DNA of 64,000 nt from Branchipolynoe longqiensis (lineage: Eukaryota; Annelida; Polychaeta; Phyllodocida; Polynoidae), in contig CM059186.1 of the NCBI GenBank assembly GCA_030323885.1, forward strand, positions 173,005,743-173,069,742, read 5' to 3'. The position numbers were made by a program, and so were the translations under genes. The notes beneath the pieces were generated by a model. The model was not told the origin of the DNA and ran no database searches. It saw only the letters and a list, made by a program, of their open reading frames with translations. Positions 24,101 to 36,100 of the stretch are shown here, piece by piece (within the stretch, counting starts at the first letter, position 1; every line of letters starts with the position of its first letter).

Positions 24101-27100
24101 TTTAACTGTTACGCTTTCTTGTGTGGATCTAATCTCTGGTTTGTGTGCGTTTTCCCCATGTTATTATTTATTTATTTATTTCCAGGGATATATTCTTCAA
24201 AAAGTTGAGAAAGTTGCTACTGGCACCGACCCACTTCTCACGTAAGATTTCCAAATATATTAATACATTTTATTTCCAACAAAAACATTAGGTAAAGCTT
24301 AAGCATGTGTATAGCTTTAAGCGAAGCGAATTCAAACAAAAAAACATGAATATCCGCAGTAACTGGCATAAACAAAGACTATAAATAGTATGGGGGAGAA
24401 AAGCCTCGGGTTTCTGACTTTTTTTAATGATTTCAGAATTTTGGATAGCGGATTATGGACCTGTGTTCGTAAAGTTGTATTTTTTGTCCTCCCATAATCT
24501 AAAGCCCCCGTTCACACACGGGGCCTTAAGTCGTCTCAACTAGTTCGTCTCATCTAATCCACCTCGCGAAGCAGTCTACATGAGACAAACTAGTTGAGTC
24601 GAATCAGCCCTAATTCGCCTCAACGACGCGTTCCCATGGACGTTTTGAGGGGACTTAGATGAAGCAAACCAGTTGAGGCGACTTAACTTATGTGTGTGAA
24701 CGGGGCTTAAGTAGCCAAAGTCTGCGAGTGTAACTTACTGCTTTATTCTTACAGGTACAGTGAGTTTCACCCACACCTATACAGACAACACGCCAACGAC
24801 CCCCATGTGGAATTGGACAGTTTCTGCAAGGTGACTGTCCCATTGATTCTGTTTCATACAAATATTGCCTACCAGGCTAATTCAATTCTGGCACAATATG
24901 TTTTCCTTGGCTTGTAAGCTTGGATTATAGTGTAGTAGTTCATACATGAGTCTCACCACCAAACGGTGGCGCTAAGGACTATGGTAACCCCTGTTGTCAG
25001 CGCGTTGCGACAGGTGACAGCGGCTAGCCAGAGCCGGCCTCTGGGTGGACCACATCCTTCCGCTAGTGGCCCGCCGCCTCACCACCATGAGAGGTTACTT
25101 GCAAGCTGGCTGATCAGGGGTCACTTGGATCTGTTACGCTGCGGTGGGCAGAGTAAGGATTAAAACTGAAGCATACATTTCTCCTTTTGCTGCCTCAGTT
25201 ATAGTCCAGGGAGGAACCGGCAATATAATTAGTACACGGCCTATCACAATACAGAGTGTCCCAAAACAATGTACTCACTCTTTAAATGACAATAAATGCG
25301 TTGTTCATTGACTTAGAAACAAGATTAATGGTTAAATGGATAAATGGATGTTTACAAATGTTCAAACTGATGACCACCGCATTCCAAACGCAGACCTATG
25401 GATTCAACAGCATTACAAATCATTTCATTTGAAACCGCAAGATATTGTCTTTCAATTTCCTAAACATGAGTAGATTTTTTTTGGGACACCCTGTATATTT
25501 ATTAATATCACTAGTGTATAAAGAATGTGCATGTTATATATATAATTATGTAAGTACGCATTACGAGGAGTCCGTAGTGGATGATACAATCTTTATTAAC
25601 TTGGAAGTATATATAAATATGCACGTAAAATATATAGAAAGTATCTGGCTGGGCTGACAATGCCCTACCGATCAAGTAAAAATTAAAATACAGTGAATCG
25701 TATGGCAATGTGTACAAAGGCGCAGTGACGCAGCCGGCGCGCGCTCAGTGGTGTATATATCGCTCAGCAGCGCCGACTAGCGGAATTAGCCAGTAGCCCC
25801 TCGCGGCTCCAAAACTCGCCACGGAGGGGCAGCACCATGCGGTTTCTTACATCGGCATATACGTAGTATATGCTTTGCTATATATAAATATAATGAATCA
25901 ATCAATTCGTAATAAACAATGCTGTTCGTCATGTAAGAAAGCCCCCTTATTTTCTACAGCTTCTTACAACTCTTGCTTCACCTGTTTCCTTTTATTGTTG
26001 TCTATTTCAGGCAGTCGATGAGTTCTTTTCACAAATAGGCAGCCAGAAGTTAGATATGAAAGCCGTGCAACAGGTAAGGGCCCGATTGTACACTCTGTGT
26101 AATAGTCATCATCATCATCATCATCATGCTGTCAGTCGCGATGCAACAAAGACTCCTTTCATTACTTGACTGCCGCTCTCCATGTGCGTTTGTACATTTC
26201 ATGAAAGCTGCCTGCAAAAGTGTTGAAGTGCTGCTGGCTTTTGCAAGTTACCAGCGGCACTCTCTCGGGGAGCAAATAGAGGTTTCACACCGGCAAGAAC
26301 ATGTCAAGACAGGCGCAAAACTATTTGTCCCTGCTGTAGTAGTAGCCTGGATATAATGAGGCCCACTACCACACGGTGGCAGCACTATAGGCTGGGAGCT
26401 CTATGGTGGACCACCCCACCGCCGTCTAGTGGTGCCACCCCCACCCCTTCTGGACACTTCAATAAACTGGGGACGACCCCTGAATTGAAGCAATTCTGTG
26501 GATTGTCATCCTTTTGAACTAACCACGATAGGGTAACACTAGAATATTCCTGTCGAATTGATATTTATATACTCCATGTCTAACTCAAACTGACCATGTT
26601 CTACATTAAAACTTTTTACAACTTTAAGATAACTTCTGCTTTTGTTCTAAATAACATGAAAATACTCACTTTGATTGATCTAATATTGATGTAATCATGT
26701 GACACTACTTTTCCATATTGCTGTGAATCTTGTAGGTAGCGATCACAAATCTGTTGTGCTATATTCTGCGAATACTGTATCTAACAGCCATTGTTAGCTC
26801 ACTTTAATACATAAATACTTGATAAACCATTTTTGTGTAAATAATCCCTAATTGAAAAATCGCTGGAAGACCAGTGCTGATATGAAAAGAACTTATTCAG
26901 CAGAATAAACATAATTACCAACAAAAAATTGTAATATTGTAGGAACGCCAGGCACTGAAGAAGCTAGAGAATGTGAAGAAGGACCACGAGAAGCGACTCG
27001 CAGAACTGCAGCGGGACCAGGACCTGGACAAGCGGCGCGCCCACCTGATAGAGATCAACCTGCAGCTTGTAAGTAGATAAAAGATTCACCCCTATGCAGA

Positions 27101-30100
27101 GTAGGGGTGAATGACAACGTAGTCTAAATACGGGCGAAAATTGCTTTGGTATGGAACAAGAAGTGGAATTCCTGGTTCCAGTATCTAATGGCTACTTATA
27201 TCAGCACAGAGTTGGTGAAATGGGAGAGAATGCAAAAAGACAAGATGTCTACCACAGAATGCTGATATGACCTTAGATGTTGCTAGGACATAAAACAACA
27301 ACAAACAAACTGTCAATTTCACTTTTAAAGTCCATTAAGCTACATGTTTTGATTTTATTTTTCAACTCAAAAGTAGCAGGTAAATATAAAGATATATATG
27401 AAAAATATATTTTGCTTCTTAAAATTAAGAATTTATGTGTTGATTTTATTTACCCAGCCTTTCGCTACTTTTTCTAATGGGTTCTTTTTCACCCCTACTG
27501 CAAGTGCGGGTGAATCTTTTATCTACTCGTAAGGAATTTACCACACACTTTGGTTATTGTCGTGCGGTGCTCTTCCCAGGTGGACCGTGCCATCAAGATT
27601 GTACAAAGTGCACTCGCCAACCAGATCGACTGGACTGAGATTGGACAGATCGTCAAGGAGGCGCAGGCGCAGGGGGACCCGGTGGCCGGCGCCATCAAGG
27701 GCCTCAACCTGGACCACAACCACATCTCCATGGTGCTGGCTGACCCATACACCGAAGAAGAGCAGAGTGTCTCTGAGCCGGATTCTTCCACTGAAAGCCC
27801 GGCCGGCAAACAGAAGAAAAGCGAACAGCTGAAAAAGCCGGTGAAGGTGGACATCGACCTGGGTCTGTCCGCCTTTGGGAACGCGCGCCGCTATTACAAC
27901 ATGAAGAGGACGGCTGCCAAGAAGGAGACCAAGACGCTAGAGTCCTCTGAGAAAGCGCTCAAGGTAAGATTTACGTGTTTGCACTTCAAATATCCCTGAA
28001 GTTAGTCATTTTATTTTTAAGTTACTTCAAATTATCGTAAGATAGATTATAACGATCAATCTACTATTACTAGTACTATATTTATCTCAGAAAATGACAG
28101 AAACTCAAAACCGTCGAACGATATAAACTTAAAAATATGTTGTCAATGTCCACACCGAGAAATATTTATTCACGTCAGTAAGTGACAAAGCACCAACAAT
28201 AACAAAATGGGTTTGCAAACAAATATTGCATGAGCTTAGTTCGGAACCAGGTAGTTCGGACCCACCGGAAGCGGTGGCGTAATCAGTAAGAGCATAGGCT
28301 AAGGCAGTTTGAATACAAGCAGAGTCAAACCAATGACCTACAAAATTGATAATTGTCACGGAACTAGAACAGGTAACACCGTTCGATTACTCAAAATTTA
28401 CCGGCGACTGAGGCAGATAAATGGTCTCGCACTTCCACGTTAGCAGCTCGAGCTGGGGTTTGCCATCTTGGGCACAGACCAATGTTGCCCAAGCCACTCC
28501 TGCCCCAACAAGGAAGCAGAGGTTGAATGTGTTTGGCAGTAGCACCTCCAAGCTGGGTGCTACTGTGCCTGTCAATAAATAATATATATGCTGTATGAGC
28601 CATTATGCGAGTATAATAAAACGGAAGATCCCATCTACTCCCCAGCAACTAAGTCATCAGCTGGTTACCTCGATTCATTAGGTCATCTACTGATACGACC
28701 TCACCTCCCCATGTGGCGCCACCTGCTCGCCCACGCATCATCGGCCGTTATGCTCACTCACTATACCGCTGAAAATTTATAATCTAGTGATGTTATATTC
28801 CACAAATTTGGCGTGTTAAAATGTGCACCACAAACAGCGCTTGGTTTAAAACCCCGCAGAATGCTGAAAAGAAGACGAAGCAGACGTTGAAGGAGGTGCA
28901 GACTTCGGTAACCATCAGCAAGGCGCGGAAGACCTACTGGTTCGAGAAGTTCCTGTGGTTCATCAGCGGCGAGAACTACCTGGTGATAGGCGGGCGGGAC
29001 GGGCAGCAGAACGAGTTCATCGTGAAGCGCTACCTGCGACAAGGTGGGCTGGCACTGAGTGGTCATTGGGCGTCTCGGTCCCTCTGTCTACTCTCGCCTT
29101 CCTCCCACTCGCCCTTCTACTCGCCTTCCTCATACTTGTCCTTCTACTCGCCTTCCTCCCACTTGCCCTTCTACTCGCCTTCCTCCCACTCACCCTTCTA
29201 CTCGCCTTCCTCCCACTCGCCATTCTACTCGCCTTCCTCCCACTCGCCATTCTACTCGCCTTCCTCCCACTCGCCATTCTACTCGCCTTCCTCCCACTCG
29301 CCCTTCTACTCGCCTTCCTCCCACTCGCCCTTCTACTCGCCTTCCTCATACTCGCCCTTCTACTCGCCTTCCTCATACTCACCCTCATACTCGCCTTCCT
29401 CCCACTCGCCCTTCTACTTGCCTTCCTCATACTCGCCCTTCTACTCGCCTTCCTCCCACTCGCCCTTCTACTCGCCTTCCTCATACTCGCCCTTCTACTC
29501 GCCTTCCTCCCACTCGCCCTTCTACTTGCCTTCCTCATACTCACCCTCATACTCGCCTTCCTCCCACTCGCCCTTCTACTCGCCTTCCTCATACTCGCCC
29601 TTCTACTCGCCTCCCTCCCACTCGCCCTTCTACTCGCCTTCCTCGCACTCACCCTTCTACTCGCCTTCCTCGCACTCACCCTTCCTCCCACTCACCCTTC
29701 TACTCGCCTTCCTCATACTCGCCCTTCTACTCGCTTTCCTCCCACTCACCCTTCTACTCGCCTTCCTCATACTCGCCCTTCTACTCGCTTTCCTCATACT
29801 CGCCATTCTACTCGCCTTCCTCATACTCGCCCTTCTACTCGCCTTCCTCCCACTCGCCCTTCTATTCGCCTTCCTCCCACTCGCCCTTCTACTCGCCTTC
29901 CTCATACTCGTCCTTCTACTCGCCTTCCTCCCACTCACCCTTCTACTCGCCTTCCTCATGCTCGCCCTTCTACTCGCCTTCCTCATACTCGTCCTTCTAC
30001 TCGCCTACCTCCCACTCGCCCTTCTACTCGCCTTCCTCATACTTGCCCTTCTACTCGCCTTCCTCATACTCACCCTCTTCCTGCTCGCCCTTCTACCCAT

Positions 30101-33100
30101 CTTCCTCATGCTGGCCTTCCTCCTCCTCCTACTCCTCCGCACACTCACCCTCCTTATACCATCTGCCCCATCTCGCTCTCCTATCCCTCCTACTCCTACT
30201 CGCCCTCCTCTTACCCTCCCTCTCTCTCTAAGCCTCAAATTATGAAAAAGTTGACAAATCAGTGAAGGGTCCATATCCTTTTTGTAATGTCAATCATATT
30301 GGTGTATATTACTGAAATTTTGTTAATCAATTATATCAAATCTAATTTGCGTTGTGATGATTTTGAGTGCCTGCAATAAATGAATTTATCAGTATCTAAG
30401 TTGGATATGTAGGATTGAATCTAGATAAATACATCGGTTTCGAAAGTTTGATGCTGTCATCGGATTATGCTGCCTTAATGTTTCAAGTATGGAGATAGAT
30501 GTGATTTTTTTCCGTGGATTTGTGTATTCCCTACTTTTTAATAACGAAATTGGTTATTCTCGTGATTCGTGCAGATCTTGTGAACAAATATTTGGTGTTA
30601 TCTAGAGGGGTGGGGGGCTTGACTTGCGCCCAGGAAGCCAGTTTGACGTTAATACTGGCTTGTACAAGGCTGCGGTATATTCAGTTGTTGACTATTTACG
30701 CGAGATGGCTCTCCTTGCAAACCTTTCATAATGTCGATACTTATTGACCAAACCTGGACGTCCCCCAAACCCCCGGTCTGACTTTCATACTTTTTTTGCG
30801 TTTACATAGCACATCACTTGTCTGACGTTGTAGGTGATGTGTACGTGCACGCAGATCTCCACGGTGCCAGCAGCGTAATCATAAAAAACCCGACAGGTAA
30901 CCCTTTTAAAATACTTCCTTTGCCTAATTAGGATGTAGTGTTACCATTTCATACTTTCAAATTGTAACTCTTTATGACTGGTGTGTTTGTTTGTTTGTTT
31001 CCTATAAAGTCATTGTTCTAAAATGATTTATTCTTTTGTTCCAATAACCATGGCGATTTTTAAATAATTGATTAATAAATTCAGTTGCTACAGCATACAA
31101 AGTGATTTAAAAGGTATTACACACCTTACAATCCTGGCCACGGCACCAGTTTAACCGTACTGCACCCATTCACGTGCCTAAATAATTTTTTCGTAATAAA
31201 TTCCGTGTGAATTTCCTGGGCGTGCCGTGGGCCGCCGCCCCCTCTCGTCCTGCCACCGGTTGACCGCCTTCATGCTATGTAACCCTGGCTAAGGGCGGAG
31301 AGCCAGAGTGCCATAGAGATACGGATTGACCCTCTTCCCGCATTTAATCGACGTATATTAATTATTCCCTTGATGCGCGAAAAGGAAGAAGGCAAGGCGG
31401 GGGTGGGAAAAGAGGCGCTTTATTGAAACACCTCAGGAAGTAAAGAGTAAATACAAGGAAAGGTAAATAAGCTTAAGGCTGGCACCTCAGGAAATAAACA
31501 CAGTATGTACAAGGAAAGGTAAATAAACCTAAGGCTACGGAGCTCCGGGGGAGCTTTCAGAGTTTGTGGCGAGGGGCGCCGAAGAGCCCTCCACCAGCTG
31601 TAGGGAGAGTAGGGTGGGTGGGTGGCCGGCGGGCGGCCTTATAAGGGAAGGAGCGGAGAGGCGGGGAAGGTGAGAAAGCGGCGGTGGCAGGGCGAGAGGG
31701 CGAGGTGGGAGAAAGCTGAGGGGAGGATGACAGGGAAGGTGAGAACGCCGGGCGGCGGCAGAGGGGGGGGGGGAGGGTCTCTTCCTTCCCTCGCATCAAA
31801 CGCAATGCGAGCATTACGACCGATGCGCGAAAAGGAAGAAGGCAAGGCGGGGGTGGGAAAAGAGGCGCTTTATTGAAACACCTCAGGAAGTAAAGAGTAA
31901 ATACACGGAAAGGTAAATAAGCTTAAGGCTGGCACCTCAGGAAATAAACACAGTATGTACAAGGAAAGGTAAATAAACCTAAGGCTACGGAGCTCCGGGG
32001 GAGCTTTCAGAGTTCGTGGCGAGGGGCGCCGAAGAGCCCTCCACCAAAAAAGGAGGAGAGGACTCGAGGCGGGGCACGAGGCGTAGGCCGCGTCTGAGGT
32101 CCAGGGCCTGGGCCGGGATAGGGCGCGAGGGGTACCCAGGCGAGGCTTGGGCGGTGGCCTTGGCGGAGGCTGGGGAAGTTGAAGGTCTGGGTGTGGTGAT
32201 GCGTCCGGGGCCTACGTCGACAGGGAGCGGGCGGCCAAAAGGTTGGGGAGGCCCGCTCCTTGGAGAGCTGCGGTGAGGAGGTCCGGCGAGGGTCGAACAG
32301 GGGGGCAGCGAAGTCCTCAGGGCTGGGCGGGGTCGGGGATCAAAAATCCGCCGAGGCGGCCGGGGTCTGGCGCTCACGGGCTTGCTTGGTGAAGCACCCG
32401 GCCTCGCTGTGCATCGTGAGGATGCGCCGTACGTTGGCGCAGTAGGCGCATACGTGCCGGTGTCTGTTCCCCACCTCGCCGTGGGCCTCCCCGACGGGGG
32501 CCCGGTCGCACGAGGCGGGCTCGCGGTTCCAGGCGGTGCAGGGGGCCCCGTGGGCCTGTCTGTCGTAGGCGATGCGGGTGTCGGGTTGGGCCCGGGGCTG
32601 CTGTGCGCCTCGGGGAAAGTCCTCGCCTCGGGGGGCTGATAGTGTCGGGACGGCCTGGGGGATGGGCAAGGTGAGGGCCTCCACCCTCACCAGGTTCAGG
32701 GCAACAGGGTCGTGTCATCCCTGGGGGAGCCTCCCGTCCGCGATCCAGGTGAAGATCGTCTCGGAGCAGTTGCGGACGGTAGGCCAGGGGTAGGCCAGGT
32801 TGTCCCTGAGTACGGTGAGGGTGTGGTGGTGTAGGCCTGGGATGGAGTGTGCAGGGAAGCTCGGGTGGCTGATGAGGGTGGTGAGGGCGAGGCTGTACTC
32901 GTCCTTGGTGGCCTCGCCCCTCTTTACCGACTTGCGCTCCGGCCCCCTCTCCACGAGGTCAGAGGGGAAGAGGTAGTCGGGGGAGATGCCCTTCCGTCTC
33001 CCGGTGCGCTGCGCCTCGGCCGACGCCAGGATCTCCCGTACAGCGTCGGCCGCGGATGCCGGGCTATGGTACGGCGGGGGCACCGAGGGCGGTGCAGCGA

Positions 33101-36100
33101 GGTGGCTGTAGCGCTGGTACTGCGGGTGCAGTGCCCCCGGGAGCGGTGCTTGAGGTGGCGGCGGAGGGTGCGCGCCCCCCCCCGACGACGTGTGCCGGGT
33201 GGGCGCCGTGCTGTAGGCCATCCCCCGCCTCGGCGGGGGCGGGGGCGTCTCTGGGGGTCCCTGGGCGGGCCCGGACTCGAGGGCCTCCAGGCGGCTGGTG
33301 ATTGGCTGTATGGCCTGGAGGATGGCGGCCTCGGTGCCCGAGGGTTGGTCCTGAGACGCCGGAGGGGAGACCGGGGCCGGGGCAGGTGAGGTGCCTCCCG
33401 GCGTGCCCGAGGAGGGCCCCGGCGTGGCCAGGGCGGTCGTCCGGGCTCCTTTCCGTCCCTTTCCTTTTCCGTTTCCGGGCATGGTGTGGTGCGGCCCGAG
33501 GGTGATGCAGCGGTCCGAGGTGAAGATGCCAAAGTAGAAAAAGGAGCTTGAGCAGGGAGGACGGCTGGATGGCGAGTGACTGAGGGGGGCCGGCGGGCGG
33601 CCTTATAAGGGAAGGAGCGGGGAGGCGAGAGGCGGGGAAGGTCAGAAAGCGGCGGTGGCAGGGCGAGAGGGCGAGGTGGGAGAAAGCTGAGGGGAGGATG
33701 ACAGGGAAGGTGAGAACGCCGGGCGGCGGCAGAGGGGGGGGGGAGGGTCTCTTCCTTCCCTCGCATCAAACGCAATGCGAGCATTACGACCAATTCACCG
33801 GCTCTCCTGCCCGCCATATAGCGTGTTATATAATACTTTAAGTAATCCAGAAGAAAGTGGACACTCCACTGTGCCGCCGCTGTCACTTATAAACAGTGTA
33901 TATAGCGTTTACTCAGTTAGGTGTTATTACTGTAATTTTATTAAGAAGGTTGTTATTATCTCCCTGGAGGGGGGTGATCGGCTTCATACAGCCCGCCGGG
34001 AGAAGGCCCTTAATTATATAGAGAATAATCGAATATCAATATCATGTTGACCATAGCGGATAATATACTAAGGGACTGGAGGATAGTAAAGAATGCTAGG
34101 AACGTTCCAATCACCTTATAGAGCTCACAACTTTATTTCTGTTCCTACTGGTACAATCTAAGTTCTTCAATAACGATCAATATGAATAAATACATCCCCT
34201 CCCATTTCGTTAAGTTAAAACAGTTTGGAATTCCGACAATGAAAGCCTAAATCTCATTAAAACATCAGAGCATGTAGAAACACGTCCGATGGGTCTGAGC
34301 CTTAGCGCTCGACCTCCCTACGTTGCTATGTGAGTCGCCACCTACGTCTCCTAGCAACGAGTTACAGCAGTGAACCCAGCCCCACATTTGATGGCCAATG
34401 CGGGTCTGTCTTGGCGAGCAGCCCGCATTTCCAAATGCGAGATGCTCGGCCCAAGCCAGCAATGGCCACAGCTCGAGTATAGTCTCGCCCACTTCACATG
34501 TATGTAAGTAATGCATGAAACTCCGGGGTAATGGCCAATGTATTTATCCTTCCGAACCACTGAGTGAGTATTCAATTACACAATAGTCAAACGGTCAAAT
34601 AGTGGCAATCAACAGTGTTGAAGATTTATACTGCCTATCGTGGATAAGTCTGAATAGACTTGTTTTCACCATTAGACAGTTGTTGATAGAAAGCCCGAGC
34701 CTACAATTTTACCAACCCAAGGGATTTTTAACCTCCCACACCATATAGACATGGTATGAGAGCAACCAGCCTTTGATGACGCTGTAAGTTATACACAGCA
34801 GTGGAAATCCAAATTGGCAGAGGTAGGGAGGGGGCACGGGGAATTGAACCACCTACCTTCAGATTAGAAGTCCGACATAGAAAAAAGTCAGACACTCTAA
34901 CCACTCTGCCACTGAGAACAGTAATCTATCAATGGCAGGGCCAACCCGCCCTACCCATCAAAACAAACATAAAAAAAAGGAAGGAAGGAAAAAATAACCA
35001 ATGCAAGTCGAGAAATGGGGAGGGAAAGAGGGACCGGTGTGGGTGCCCAACCCCCGACGGCGCAACGAGCCACCCGACCCCACCACCTTGCGGATCGAAC
35101 CCAAACCCCCCGGAGAACCAGGGTACAGTGCAGCCACCTAGCTCTACCTACACTAGCATATACTGGGTATATCCAGAGTATAAATGTATATATATAATTT
35201 ATTGTATGAATATGTCCATAAAGGTACCCACATATTTATCATATCGCTATTGCAGTACGCCTGTATATAACCAGCTTCTGTTTCACTGCGCCTGTTCCGT
35301 TCCGACTAACCCGTACTGTGTGACTTCCAGTTGCGCTGTCTAACACATGATCTTGCTTTATCCAGGCACGCCGGTACCACCCAAGACGCTGAACGAGGCT
35401 GGCACGATGGCGGTGTGTAACAGCGCCGCCTGGGAGGCTAAGGTGTACACTAGTGCCTGGTGGGTGTACCACCATCAGGTCAGTGCCCGAGGGGTGTGTG
35501 TGTATGGGGGGGTGGGGGGGGAGTGCAGGCCACTCCTCACATCCATCGAGATTATTTTTTTTGAAAAGGGGGGACAAAATTAACTGAATAAAATCTATTT
35601 ACTTTTTTTTTTCTTCAAAATTGATGTGTGGGTATAAATGTTTACCTTTATGCGAATATTATATAAGGTGATCAGATCTTTGCTTTCGATAGGGTATGAA
35701 ATCTCAATCAATCAATTATTGTTTAATGAATAAATTAATTTTTTAGGGGGGAATGGAGTTCCTCTAAATTGCCCTCAGTATTAACAGCAATATCGCCGAA
35801 TTTGTAGAATTGAGAAATTACATCCCGTTTCCGTAAATTTCAACTTTCTTCCAGATATTTGTTTATGTAATATTAAAGCTGCAGAGCATAACGTTTCCTA
35901 AACTGAAACACTAACGTAGATTTGATGCTGCATGTCCAACTTAGATACTGTGGCACTTATTAAACATATCCAACATAGATACTGGGTGCTTATTAAACAT
36001 ATCCAACATAGATACTGGGGCGCTTATTAAACATCCAACTTAGATACTGGGGAATTTATTAAACATGTGAGGCTGCATATCCAACTTAGATACTGGGGCA

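Noticed and set aside
28821..30265. Long ORFs (up to 474 codons) on both strands after NEMF exon 14
   Set aside because: The 27-bp unit is nine codons long, so most frames stay open; they read as Ser/Pro/Tyr/Phe, Leu/Ala or Arg/Ala/Ser repeats. Only 28860-29043 is coding.
32924..33886. 320-codon minus-strand ORF and several + strand Gly/Arg ORFs in the GC-rich element
   Set aside because: GC-rich shadow frames; the longest crosses the terminal repeat. The 33482-32340 frame has the helix and Cys/His cluster and begins just inside A1.
34801..35343. 180-codon + strand ORF before exon 16
   Set aside because: Begins inside an antisense SINE and runs through low-complexity intron sequence; no similarity seen.
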